A DNA stretch of 64,000 bases from contig NZ_BBQT01000001.1 of assembly GCF_001570625.1 (NCBI RefSeq), forward strand, positions 186,001 through 250,000. The letters run 5' to 3'. Source of the stretch: Syntrophomonas wolfei subsp. methylbutyratica (GTDB lineage Bacteria; Bacillota; Syntrophomonadia; Syntrophomonadales; Syntrophomonadaceae). This document shows positions 16,807-26,200 of the stretch, in pieces. Position numbers and translations under genes: made by a program. The notes below the pieces were generated by a model. That model made no database searches, was not told the origin of the DNA, and was given only the letters and a program-made list of their open reading frames with translations. Positions within the stretch are counted from its first letter, which is position 1. Every line of letters begins with the position of its first letter.

Positions 16807-17214
16807 TTACTTCCTGAGCAAAGAAACCGGAAGAATCTTTACAATCTTGAATACCAAACAATTTTTTAGCGGGAAATTTTTATAGGTCGTATTATCCAGG
16901 CGTTTTTTGATACGGTCAAAATATTCCCCTTCCTGCAGGTCAGCACTTAGCTCGACATAGACCCTTATCCCATCCTTGCTCTTATCATTATCAGTAAGAA
17001 GAACCATGAAAACCCCTTTGCCGGTCTCCTTCAAATTAGCATAGGTTTTATCCGCCCCGAAACGGGCACAAATAATAGTATCGTCACCGATCATCTCCAA
17101 CACTGATATTACCGCGATATTTACCTCATAATTACGGTCAACCGTACTGAGTGTGGTGGAAATATAATTAGCGTTAATCAATGACCGGGCCTTTTCCAGC
17201 AATTCTCTATCCAT
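16807..17214 (-). CDS. Pyridoxamine 5'-phosphate oxidase-like FMN-binding protein
   Basis: Small split-barrel protein. The pattern SLINANYISTTLSTVDRNYEVNIAVISVLE, read in two blocks, then TIICARFGADKTYANLKETGKGVFMVL is that of PPOX-type flavin-binding proteins. In these the S/T-rich strand and the KT-x-N-L block contact FMN. The substrate is unknown. I prefer the ATG at 17214 (MDRELLEKARS), though a GTG at 17250 is in frame. No operon partner. The 17251-17439 region upstream holds no gene. Confidence 0.65.
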   Translation of the reverse strand: MDRELLEKARSLINANYISTTLSTVDRNYEVNIAVISVLEMIGDDTIICARFGADKTYANLKETGKGVFMVLLTDNDKSKDGIRVYVELSADLQEGEYFDRIKKRLDNTTYKNFPLKNCLVFKIVKILPVSLLRK

Positions 17215-17439
17215 TATTTCTAACCATTCCTTTCGAACACTTTCGAGCACAAAACATCATGCCAGAGTCTCTCTTAAACATAAGCTCACTGGCTAATGCT
17301 TGTGTTTAAGATACTCATTTAGTGTATAGGTTGCCCAGTTGGAGCAGAATTTCACAGGCTTATTTTATTTCCTTACCCTTCTTATTTATACATAATCTTC
17401 ATTCTTCCTGCTTTTTGGGGAAAGCAAAATAAAGAAGGG

Positions 17440-17502
17440 GACCAGGTACTCCGATTGTTAAACTTTAAAACAAATAACTTAACAACTTAAGTGCCTGGCA
17501 CC
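17440..17502. repeat. REP family A copy with decayed left arm
   Basis: The right arm AATAACTTAACAACTTAAGT...GCCTGGCACC (17473-17502) is intact. The left side GGGACCAGGTACTCCGATTG is a degenerate mirror of it. The repeat touches the stop codon of the ABC permease gene. Confidence 0.85.
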
Positions 17503-18698
17503 TAAACCCGGCGGGGATATTCCGGGCCGCCATTTACCCTTATTTTATCTTCAGCGATAGGCTCCCGGTCCTTACGGAAAGTACCGGAGAGGGCAAGTCC
17601 AATGACAATCATAATGCTAAGACCCAGCACATTATAAGCTATATCCGGGAAACCCAGGTTCTTAATAGTGACCTTGCGAAAAGCTTCCGCCATCCAGGTA
17701 AACGGTGTTAATTCGGAGATAGCGATGATTATCCCCGGTATCCGGTAACGCGGCCAGGTATACCCGGATATCATAAATATGGGAATTGACAAGAGAATCA
17801 AGTAACGGCTGATTTGCAGGCTGTTCTCCGCATACAAGGAGATAAAAAAGCCCAGGAAAATAATGGCGCAGGTATAGAGAAAACCCAGCAGCGCTATTAA
17901 CAGGATGCTCCCCTCAATCTTGAGCAGGATAAAATGATGAGCAAACCATAGCAAAAGGGCATAATTAAAAAAGCCGGCTATAATATAAGGCAAAGACTTG
18001 CCGAATATTATTTGCCAGCGTTCCAGGGGACTGGCCAGATAATGAATCCAGGTGTTGCCCTCCTTTTCCCGGGGTATAGTAAGGGTAACCCCCAGAAGAC
18101 CAAGCTGGTGCAAGATTATAAAAATAACCCCCGCGTAAAGGAAGTTAATATAACTATATGTAGGATTATACCAGGTCATTATACTACAGTTTACCAAATT
18201 TAATACTTCATCACTCTGGGCCGGATGCATACCCATAGACTGCAGGTAAGCAGCAGCATAGCGGCGGTTGAATTCATCCATCCCTTCATAAGCAAATTTA
18301 CGTATATTATAACCCCAGAGCAAGTTGCTCGCATCATAGACGACCAGAACCTCAGTACTTTGTTTCCGGGCGAGTTTTTTAGAAAAATCCTCCGGGACGA
18401 CTATTCCTCCACGAATTATTCCCTCCCGCATAGCTTTTTCCATTTTCTCGCAAGTATCAATTTCGGGATTTATTTTAAAATGCTGACCAGTGCTAAAATA
18501 ATCCGCGACCTCCCGGCTGGCCAGGCTATTATCCAGGTCAACCAGAGCAAAGGGAACATCGTTTATGGCAGCGGAGTAATAAACCGAACCCATCAAAAAA
18601 GCAAAAAAGAGGGGAGCGAGGAAGACGATAGCAAATGCCACCCGGTCTTTTAGGATGTGCCGCACTTCGTAGTTGGCTATATTCAGCATAGTTCTCAT
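17502..18698 (-). CDS. ABC-2 type permease of an export system (second subunit)
   Basis: Membrane subunit of the YbhS/YhhJ type. It has an N-terminal transmembrane helix (VAFAIVFLAPLFFAFLMGSV), then a large external loop of about 150 residues, then five to six helices at the C-terminal end including FLYAGVIFIILHQLGLLGV and the family motif PREKEGNTW. I start it at ATG 18698 (MRTMLNIANYEVRH), 6 bases after GGGGGAGA. The longer in-frame reading lies inside the upstream permease gene. The stop codon TAG overlaps a REP A repeat, so the C-terminal residues PEYPRRV may be shaped by the insertion. Confidence 0.85.
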   Translation of the reverse strand: MRTMLNIANYEVRHILKDRVAFAIVFLAPLFFAFLMGSVYYSAAINDVPFALVDLDNSLASREVADYFSTGQHFKINPEIDTCEKMEKAMREGIIRGGIVVPEDFSKKLARKQSTEVLVVYDASNLLWGYNIRKFAYEGMDEFNRRYAAAYLQSMGMHPAQSDEVLNLVNCSIMTWYNPTYSYINFLYAGVIFIILHQLGLLGVTLTIPREKEGNTWIHYLASPLERWQIIFGKSLPYIIAGFFNYALLLWFAHHFILLKIEGSILLIALLGFLYTCAIIFLGFFISLYAENSLQISRYLILLSIPIFMISGYTWPRYRIPGIIIAISELTPFTWMAEAFRKVTIKNLGFPDIAYNVLGLSIMIVIGLALSGTFRKDREPIAEDKIRVNGGPEYPRRV

Positions 18699-18712
18699 GA
18701 TTCTCCCCCTTT

Positions 18713-19879
18713 TTAGCTGGTTTTCTGCGGTACTAACCTGAAAATTACCGCAGTTAAAGCGTAGGCCACCAGGGCAAACAACAGGAATTGAAAATAGTAT
18801 TGCGACATATAGGCCCAACTGGCATCTTTCATACTGAGAAAGATTACCCCCTGGAAAAAGCCGGTCTGTGGCAGCCATTTGACCACCTGGGCCAGTATTT
18901 GCGGCATCGCCTCCAGAGGCCAGGAAAAACCGGAAAGTACAAAAGCAGGTACCGCTATAGCCATGACTATGCGGCTGGCATCGGCGGCAGTGCGGGAAAA
19001 GCTGGAAACCAGTGTCCCCAGGCTATGCATCGCCACCGCAAAACCCATGGTAAACAGCATTAATTTGCCGAAATCACAACGCAAAGGAAGGTGCAGTACT
19101 TCAAAACACAAGCCGTATAAAACTGCCACCGTAGCCATGAAAATAACCAGGTGAGCCAGGATCTTAGCTAGAAAAATTATAAACAGGGAACGGGAGGATG
19201 ATTTTAAATGTACCCAGCTGCGGGTGCCCGTTTCACCTATAATGGTCATGGCTGATAGCAAAGTACAGCATTGTTGCCAGATATTAAGCACCAGTCCCAG
19301 CACCAAGAAGAAAGCATAATTAATAGTAGGGTTAAACCAGGGTTCGTCAACGATATTTACTGCCATCAAAGCATTCATCGCATCCTTCATATGTTCTCCC
19401 TGGGCGAGCAAAACTTTTACCCCGCTTTTTACCTCAATAGTACGTACCACCTGCAAAACGGCCACACTGGCATTGATCGCATAGACCATGTTGCTGCCAT
19501 CAATAATCATGGCCACCCGGGTGGGGCGCCTCAATTCTTGTTGCTGTCCGAATTTTTCCGGAATAACTACCCCGACCACTACTTCGCCTTTTTCGATAGC
19601 TCTTTTTATTTCCTCGTAGCTATTATAATAAGCAACTACATCAAGGTTTTCCGCCTGCTTTATATCAGAAGCCAAGGCCCGGCTTTGCGCGCTGCGATCC
19701 AGGTCGGCAATAGCGGTCGGTATATCGGTCAAAACCTGCGCTCGGTAAGCCAACCCAAAAAGAAGCAAGGAAAGAAGCGGCATCACCAAAAGCACGACAC
19801 GCAGGCCGCGATCACGCCATATATATGTAAACTCCCGCCGGAAAAAAGCATAAAAAAGCCTAAGCATCCTGTTCACCAC
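18713..19879 (-). CDS. ABC-2 type permease of an export system (first subunit)
   Basis: Paralogue of the next gene: one N-terminal helix (VVLLVMPLLSLLLFGLAY), a long external domain, then about five helices and the signature GETGTRSWVHLKSS. The RDRGLR motif before helix 1 is typical of YbhR/YbhS permeases. Starts inside the end of the ATPase gene (20-base overlap if GTG 19879 is used; ATG 19867 is the alternative), which indicates coupled translation. It is likely to form a heterodimeric channel with the downstream permease. Confidence 0.85.
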   Translation of the reverse strand: MVNRMLRLFYAFFRREFTYIWRDRGLRVVLLVMPLLSLLLFGLAYRAQVLTDIPTAIADLDRSAQSRALASDIKQAENLDVVAYYNSYEEIKRAIEKGEVVVGVVIPEKFGQQQELRRPTRVAMIIDGSNMVYAINASVAVLQVVRTIEVKSGVKVLLAQGEHMKDAMNALMAVNIVDEPWFNPTINYAFFLVLGLVLNIWQQCCTLLSAMTIIGETGTRSWVHLKSSSRSLFIIFLAKILAHLVIFMATVAVLYGLCFEVLHLPLRCDFGKLMLFTMGFAVAMHSLGTLVSSFSRTAADASRIVMAIAVPAFVLSGFSWPLEAMPQILAQVVKWLPQTGFFQGVIFLSMKDASWAYMSQYYFQFLLFALVAYALTAVIFRLVPQKTS

Positions 19880-20585
19880 GCTTTTTGGGAATCACAGCAT
19901 TTAGCTCTTTCCATATATTCTCCGCCTCATCCGGGCTATAAATCTTAACCATACCGTCATCCAGCCAGGCTACACGATCCAGGTAATGAACATGTTCCAT
20001 ATTGCTAAAGCCGCATAAACAGCTATTGCCCTCCTCAAGATATGCTTCCAATACCTGCAAAATGACGCTGCGCGACTCCAGGTCGATATCACGGATAATT
20101 TCATCAATAATCAAGATTTCAGGACGATTCAAGAGGGCACACGCCAGAGCTACACGCTGGTAAACACCAACCTGCAGGCTGGGTAGAGTTTCGCGCAGGT
20201 AATCTTCTAATTGCAAGCGTTGAATAACGTCCTCCAACCGCTCGAAAGGGGCTTTTTTGATTACCCTGAATAAATCCAGGTTTTCGGCTACATTCAAGTC
20301 AGCAAAGAGACTGGGTTGCTGGGTTACCAAACCCATCTTTTTCTTGTAGGCCTGGTTTTTGGCGATATTCTGTCCCAGTATTTCTATAGTCCCGGATTTG
20401 ATTCGATCAACCCCCAGGGCTGCGTGCAGAAGCGTAGTCTTGCCCGTACCGCGCAATCCGAACACCCCCAAACACTCTCCCCGGTATAGATCCAGGTCAA
20501 CGCCTTTAAGCACCGTACGCTTGCCTACTTTCTGCACCAGGCCCCTGATAGAAATAACTACTTCCTTGTCGCCGGTGTTTTTCAT
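19860..20585 (-). CDS. ABC transporter ATP-binding protein with degenerate motifs
   Basis: Energises the exporter. Walker A is intact (GLRGTGKTT near residue 45) and the Q-loop region reads VTQQPSLF. The signature normally reading LSGGQ is LQVGV. Walker B reads ILIIDEII in place of a hydrophobic-DEP. The H-loop region reads GFSNMEHVHYLD, without the usual His. It is a single-domain protein of 241 residues, whereas YbhF/RbbA relatives are often two-domain. It may hydrolyse ATP poorly or work with another ATPase. Lies 6 bases after the adaptor gene. Confidence 0.85.
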   Translation of the reverse strand: MKNTGDKEVVISIRGLVQKVGKRTVLKGVDLDLYRGECLGVFGLRGTGKTTLLHAALGVDRIKSGTIEILGQNIAKNQAYKKKMGLVTQQPSLFADLNVAENLDLFRVIKKAPFERLEDVIQRLQLEDYLRETLPSLQVGVYQRVALACALLNRPEILIIDEIIRDIDLESRSVILQVLEAYLEEGNSCLCGFSNMEHVHYLDRVAWLDDGMVKIYSPDEAENIWKELNAVIPKKRGEQDA

Positions 20586-20591
20586 AGGCTC

Positions 20592-21620
20592 CTACTCCTT
20601 CTCTAAAATACGTACTGATGCCGTCATTCCGGTTTTCAGGCGTAAATCATTATTGGGAATATCCACCCGCAGCTCGAAAGAGCGAATATCATGACTGTAC
20701 ATTTCATTAACCGCCTTATGTACGGCAAATTCCCCGGCATCACTTACTTTGATGACCTTACCCGGGAAAACCTCATCCGGATGAGCCGGAACCCTTACCT
20801 CAGCTAATTGGCCCAGTTTAACCCGGCCAATCTTGCTTTCATCAATATAGACCTTGACATAACTCTGCCGCAGGTCACTTATTTCAAAAACAGGAGTACC
20901 TGCATTAAGCATTTCCCCGGTTTCCAGATATTTTATAGTAATAAAGCCATCAATAGGAGAATGCAATTTAGTGTTAGCCAGGTAAGCTTCTGCCTCCTGT
21001 ACCGCCCCCTGAGCCTGCTCAGCCACCCCCCGGGCTGCCTCGCATTCATGCCGCGCTACTTCCACCTTTTCCCGCCCGGCCAGAGCTTCATTCAGTTGAC
21101 CCTGAGCCGCTTTCAGCGCATTGCTGGCTTCATCAAACTGGCTGTCGGCAATGGCTCCGCTTTCATGCAGGCTTTGGGCCCGATCGTATTTCTGCTGGTA
21201 GTTGGTCAGGTTGGCTTCCGCCTTGGTTATCAGCGCCTCAACTGTCTGGCTGGTGGCAACTACCCCGCTCTCCGCTTGCCGGGCCCGGCCCTGGGCCGCA
21301 GCCAGTGCCCCCTGGGCCTGCGCCAGTTTCGCCTCGATTTCACGATTATCCAGCTCCGCCAGCAACTGCCCCTTTTTTACTTCCATACCTTCATCCACAT
21401 AGATGCTAGCAATTCTACCAGGAACCTTGAAAGCCGCATTAACTGTTGTCGCCTCAATGGTTCCGGTAGCGCCAAGGCTTTCGTGGGCCTGGGTAACCAC
21501 CGTTTGCTGTCTCTGAAAATACCCAAGCAGAATAGCTATGGCAGCCACGAACAACAGCAATAAAAGAATGAATACAGCGTTACGCTTGGTTTGAAGTAAC
21601 CCTGACACCTTGGATTGCAT
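20592..21620 (-). CDS. HlyD/YbhG-type adaptor (membrane fusion protein)
   Basis: Extracytoplasmic adaptor of the ABC-2 exporter. One N-terminal membrane anchor (AVFILLLLLFVAAIAILLGYF), the split biotinyl-lipoyl motif (GRIASIYVDEGMEVKKGQLL and HSPIDGFITIKYLETGEMLN), and a long coiled-coil hairpin between them (about residues 95-215). No lipobox. The 342-residue length is normal. It follows the TetR gene and a hairpin and precedes the ATPase, so the regulator, adaptor, ATPase and two permeases form one operon. Confidence 0.9.
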   Translation of the reverse strand: MQSKVSGLLQTKRNAVFILLLLLFVAAIAILLGYFQRQQTVVTQAHESLGATGTIEATTVNAAFKVPGRIASIYVDEGMEVKKGQLLAELDNREIEAKLAQAQGALAAAQGRARQAESGVVATSQTVEALITKAEANLTNYQQKYDRAQSLHESGAIADSQFDEASNALKAAQGQLNEALAGREKVEVARHECEAARGVAEQAQGAVQEAEAYLANTKLHSPIDGFITIKYLETGEMLNAGTPVFEISDLRQSYVKVYIDESKIGRVKLGQLAEVRVPAHPDEVFPGKVIKVSDAGEFAVHKAVNEMYSHDIRSFELRVDIPNNDLRLKTGMTASVRILEKE

Positions 21621-21662
21621 TATTCCTCTTCCCCCTTTTTCTCCTCTTTTTTTATTCCAGTA

Positions 21663-21698
21663 CCCGGCAGATAAGTTATTGCAATTTTATCTGTCGGG
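21663..21698 (-). terminator. Hairpin between tetR and the adaptor gene
   Basis: CCCGGCAGATAA pairs with TTATCTGTCGGG over 12 positions with one G-T pair and a 12-base loop. It lies inside the operon, so it may attenuate transcription after the regulator gene and not terminate it fully. Confidence 0.55.
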
Positions 21699-21730
21699 CA
21701 GCTAGCTGCTAAACCGCTATACCATGCCAA

Positions 21731-22327
21731 CTAGGCCAAAATCCCCCGCGTCAAAACCAGCTTCATCAGACTGGTAATCCGCTCCGGAGCAAAATCCCAG
21801 TTTTTTTCACCCACAAAAGGAAAGGTGGCGTCCTGAAAGATGGTTTCCAGCAAACGAGCCAGCTCGTAGCTGTCCACCGGAATCAACTGTTTCTCTTCCT
21901 GCCCCCGTTCAAATACCGCCACTGCCATTTCCAACTTCCTTCTAAGCTTATTAAGGATATCCTCCATCCATTCCTCCCGTACCTTGTTTTGCAGGCGGCG
22001 CCGGACCCAGGAAGATAGAATATGGTTATATCCCCGGAAGAATTGAAATTGCAGAACCAGATAGTTGTCTATGGCGGACAGTAAATCATCATTATCCAGG
22101 CACTGTTCCTTAATGTCCTGGCAGAGCTGACCCAGTTCCTGGGATATAAGGCAGGTCAGCAGGTGATCCTTGTTCTTAAAGTAGAGATAGATGGTACCCT
22201 TGCCACAACCTACCTCCCGCGCTATCTCATCTACCGTCACCGCCTCAAAAGGCCGGTTGGAGAAAAGCTGGAAGGCCGTTTCCATAATAACCTGCTTTTT
22301 AAGCTCCTTTTCCCTCTCTTTCAACAA
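21731..22327 (-). CDS. TetR-family repressor of the ABC export operon
   Basis: N-terminal TetR helix-turn-helix: FEAVTVDEIAREVGCGKGTIY then LYFKNKDHLL (about residues 26-60). The C-terminal ligand domain is not recognisable by eye. Starts at TTG 22327 (or 22324) after GGGAGGTG. It is the first gene of the ABC exporter operon and has overlapping palindromes just upstream of its start, next to a good promoter. Auto-repression of the whole operon is inferred. Confidence 0.88.
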   Translation of the reverse strand: MLKEREKELKKQVIMETAFQLFSNRPFEAVTVDEIAREVGCGKGTIYLYFKNKDHLLTCLISQELGQLCQDIKEQCLDNDDLLSAIDNYLVLQFQFFRGYNHILSSWVRRRLQNKVREEWMEDILNKLRRKLEMAVAVFERGQEEKQLIPVDSYELARLLETIFQDATFPFVGEKNWDFAPERITSLMKLVLTRGILA

Positions 22328-22348
22328 GAAATTTCACCTCCCTGTCCA

Positions 22349-22376
22349 GTCAGTTCTTAAACTGACCGCTCAGTTT
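22349..22376 (-). promoter_or_regulatory. Overlapping palindromic operator of the ABC-exporter tetR
   Basis: Two palindromes share a half-site: GTCAGTT-CTTA-AACTGAC (22349-22366) and AAACTGA-CCGC-TCAGTTT (22359-22376). Three half-sites with about 10-bp spacing suggest two repressor dimers on adjacent faces. The site covers the predicted transcription start region. Confidence 0.75.
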
Positions 22377-22385
22377 TATAGCCTC

Positions 22386-22414
22386 ATTTTACCCCTGCCA
22401 GTAAATTTTGTCAA
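22386..22414 (-). promoter_or_regulatory. Sigma-A-type promoter of the ABC-exporter operon
   Basis: On the minus strand TTGACA (22414-22409), a 17-base spacer and TAAAAT (22391-22386). Start of transcription would be near 22379, directly before the palindromic operator. Confidence 0.75.
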
Positions 22415-22428
22415 AGAATAAAATAGTA

Positions 22429-22485
22429 CCAGGCAGCAGTTGTTAAGTAATTAAACATTAATTAAAACAACCAGTACCTGGTACC
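22429..22485. repeat. Divergent variant of REP family A
   Basis: GTACCAGGCAGCAGTTGTTAAG on one side, read in two parts, and AACCAGTACCTGGTACC on the other keep the inverted layout of family A, with the core GTGCC-GGCAC changed to GTACC-GGTAC. The paired core changes suggest the hairpin is under selection or that a different transposase shaped this copy. Confidence 0.65.
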
Positions 22486-22505
22486 AAGGTGTTAATAAGG
22501 AAAGT

Positions 22506-22561
22506 AAACTAACCCACTTATCATCAATGGTTGTGGCCCCCGGGCCATGGGGGGTTAGTTT
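22506..22561. repeat. Inverted repeat containing dispersed element D
   Basis: AAACTAACCC (22506-22515) and GGGTTAGTTT (22552-22561) are exact complements. The right part includes GGCCATGGGGGGTTAGT, shared with 16701-16717. It sits 7 bases after the stop of the RND-associated tetR and may serve as its terminator. Confidence 0.6.
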
Positions 22562-22567
22562 AAAAAT

Positions 22568-23140
22568 TTATTTTTTCAAGCCGTTCATGAGTATGTCGGT
22601 AACATCGCGGGCCAGCACCTCCGGTGCAATTTCCCAGCCGTCCAGGGTGATGGGAGCCCACATAGCTGCTACGGAGCCGGTTAATAATACCTTCACCAGC
22701 ATGGGGTCAAGCTCGCGCAGCTCTCCCCGGGCCATTCCCTCTTCTATGATTTCCACCACCCGCTCTTCTTTTTCCTGGCGCTGAGTGTAGATCCATTCCC
22801 TCAGTTCCTGGTCAAAAACATCACTATCCCAAAATACCAGGCGGGTCAGTTCTTTATTATCCCGGCAAAATTTAATGTGGGTCTCAAAAATGATACGAAG
22901 CCTTTGCTCTACGGGTAATTGCTTCATCTCTTCCGGGTTGAAATTTTGGTAGTAGACCTGCAGGCTTTTATTGAGCATATCCTGAAATAGCTGCAGCTTG
23001 CTGGGGAAATATTCATATATGGTTCCCTTCCCTATCCCCGCCACGGCAGCAATCTCCTCCATACGGGCATTATGATAACCCTTGGAGGAAAAGACATGTA
23101 CCGCCGCCTCCAGAATCAACTCTCTTTTACCTTTTTTCAT
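22568..23140 (-). CDS. TetR-family regulator next to the RND pump
   Basis: Helix-turn-helix: ARMEEIAAVAGIGKGTIYEY then FPSKLQLFQDML (about residues 25-60). Start ATG 23140 (MKKGKRELILEAA), 8 bases after AGGAG. An upstream in-frame start at 23188 lacks a ribosome site. It follows the pump gene on the same strand with a 75-base gap, so it is probably the last gene of the adaptor-pump-regulator operon. The likely operator is the GACCGGTAGGTC-type palindrome in front of the adaptor gene. Confidence 0.88.
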   Translation of the reverse strand: MKKGKRELILEAAVHVFSSKGYHNARMEEIAAVAGIGKGTIYEYFPSKLQLFQDMLNKSLQVYYQNFNPEEMKQLPVEQRLRIIFETHIKFCRDNKELTRLVFWDSDVFDQELREWIYTQRQEKEERVVEIIEEGMARGELRELDPMLVKVLLTGSVAAMWAPITLDGWEIAPEVLARDVTDILMNGLKK

Positions 23141-23215
23141 ATCTACTCTCCTCTGCAGGATACTATGGCCTGAAGCAAGGGGAAACAAGGGGACGTTCTT
23201 TTTGCTTCCCCCTTA

Positions 23216-26200
23216 CTATCCTCTGCGAAGCTTAAGCTTTTGCCCCCAGTCGTCAAATATGCTGTAAACCACCGGCACCAGTATCAGAGTGATAAAGGTG
23301 GAAACCAGCAGGCCGAAAATTATCACTATGGCCAGGGGAGCATCGGCTTCGGCTCCTTCCCCTATCCCTAAGGATAACGGGAACATGGCCAGTATGGTGG
23401 CAAAGGCGGTCATAAGTATAGGGCGCAGCCTTACCCGCCCGGCTTCAACTATAGCCTCATCCCGCTCCATGCCGCGCTCGCGCAGCTGTTTCAGGTAGTC
23501 CACCAGGACAATGGCATTGGCTACCACGATTCCCACCAGCATTATTATCCCGATGAAAGCCGATACGCTGAAGGCTTTGTTGGTCAGGAGCAAGCCCAAG
23601 ACCACGCCTATAAAAGCGGTAGGCACCGAGAACATTATAACAAAGGGGTTGAAGAAAGATTCATATTGTATAGCCATTACCGCATAAACCAGGATAATGG
23701 CCAAAATCAAAGCAATACCCAGACTTCTGAAGCTATCCATCATATCTTTGTTCTGCCCGCCATATTCAATACTATAACCTGAAGGCAGGTTAATCTTATC
23801 TACCTCGTTTTGTATATCCTTCATTACCACGGAGAGATCGCGGTTTAAGAGGTAGGCGTTTATCTCCGCTCGGCGCACCCGGTCCACCCGCGTAATCTGA
23901 ATAGGTCCGGGGGCCATTTCGAAGCTGGCGATTTGCGACAGGCGCAAAACCCCTCCCCGGGAGGTGCTGATAGCCAGGTTTTCCAGGTATTCGAGTTCTT
24001 TATGATTTTGCGGAGAATAACGCACCCGGACATCCACCTCATCACCCCCAACCCGGTATCGAGTTGCGACATTTCCCTGCATGGCGTTCTTTATATCTGA
24101 CGCTACCTGCATCGGGGTTAAACCATAAGCAGCCGCCCGTTTGCGGTCAATCTTGACCTGTATCTCCGGAATGCCGTCACTCAATGACGAAATGACTTCG
24201 CGGGTACCGGGAACTTTTCTAACTATCTCCGCAACCTCTTCCGATATTTCCCGCAGAACCTGCATATCGTCTCCCCGCACCTGTACACTAACCGGCCCGC
24301 CGCCGCTGGGACCGGTGGAAGTTAGATCCATCATGCTGACTTTGATTTTAGAACCGGCTATCCCGCTAAGCCTGCTGCGGATATCTTCGGCCACCTCATC
24401 CCCGCTGCGCTTACGTTCGTTTTTCGGGACTAATTTAATATAAATGGTAGCCTGATCCGCTTTGGTTCCGGAATCGAAAAACATGCTGGCCGAGCTGCCC
24501 ACACTGGAAAATATGGTAAATACCTCGGGAACCTCCCGCAACTGGGCTTCCACTTTTTCCACTACCTGTTCCGTATCTTTCAGCAGCGTACCCTTATCGT
24601 TTTCAATGGTGATGGAAATTTCCCCCGCATCCATCGCGGGCAGGAACTCCGCCCCGATAAAAGGAACCAGGGCCAGGGCGCCAACCATCAACAATGTAAC
24701 TAAAGCCACCACATGACGCCGGTGCCCCAAAGCCCAGCGCAGTATTATTTTATACCTCTCCCCCAGATTATCCAGCCAGTTGCCGAAGTTAAAGACCACC
24801 CGGGATACCCTCCCTTTTTCCGGATCCAGCGGCTGCATGGCTTTATCACTGAGCATCCGCGAAGCCAGGAGAGGCACAATGGTTAAAGCTACCATAAGGG
24901 AACAAAAGATGGCGAAACTGACGGTTATAGCCAGAGGTTTAAACAAGACAGACGCCAGACCCTCGGCAAACATTATGGGGAAGAAAACCGCAATAATGGT
25001 AGTGGTAGAAGCGATAACCGCATTGCCCACCTCTGAGGCCCCGGTGAGGGCAGCTTCCATAGGCGGCAGGCCCAGGCTGCGGTGCCGGTAAATATTTTCA
25101 AAAACCACTATGGAGTCATCCACCATACGCCCTATTCCCAGGGCCAGGCCCCCCATGGTAATAAGGTTCAAGGTGCTGTTGTTGACATACATAAGAATAA
25201 ATGTGGCGATAATCGATAGAGGAATAGCCGTAAAGACTATTAAGGTACTGCGGCCATTGCGCAGGAAAAGAAAGAGAACCAGTATAGCCAGCAGTGCCCC
25301 CTCCACCATCATGCGCTTGGTTATATCCAGGGACTGGTTGATAAAAGACGACTGGTCCATGACCACTTGATAATCGAGGTCCAGATCCAGCTCCGCCATT
25401 ATTTCTTCCATTTCTTCTCTTACCGCCGCACAAGCCTTGACCGTATTAGCATCGCTTTGCTTCAAGCAGTGAATACCCACGGCTTTGCTTCCATTTACCC
25501 GGGTAATCTGGGTGTCATCCTTGTAGGCATCTTCGATCATGGCAATATCGTTCAAATACACGCTATTGCCGCTGGGGGTGAGGATAGCCACATTCCGGAT
25601 ATCGTCCAGGTTTTCAAACTGCTGCAGGCTGCGGACATAGTACTCCCGCTCGCCTTCTCGGGCCTTGCCGCCGGAGAGATTGAAGTTTTCCAGCTGCAAA
25701 ACCTGGTTGACCTGGGTCAAGGTGAGACCGTAATCCTCCAGTTTTACCGGATCTACTTCCACCTTTATCTCCCGTTCCAGTCCCCCGGTAATTACTACCG
25801 AAGCTACCTCCGGGATACGGCTGAGGCGAGGCTCAATGACATCCTCGGCAATAGACTGCAGCTGCCCCAGGGATATTTTATCCCCCCCGCGGATACCCAT
25901 CTGTATAATAGGCATCATGGTAGGGTCCATCTTCAGAACCATGGGCTTTTCCACCCCGCTGGGCAGCGATTTCTCAATTAAACCTATTTTCTCACGGATA
26001 TCCATGAGAGCACTCTCGATATTCGTTCCCCAGTCGTACTTGATGAGGATAAGGGAATTACCCGAAGTGGATTGAGATTGAATCTCTTTCACCCCGCTCA
26101 GGGTATTCAAAATACCTTCCAGGGGCTCGCTAACCTGCGATTCCACCTCTTCCGGACCAGCGCCCGGATATGAAGTCATAACCGCCGCATAGGGGAATTT

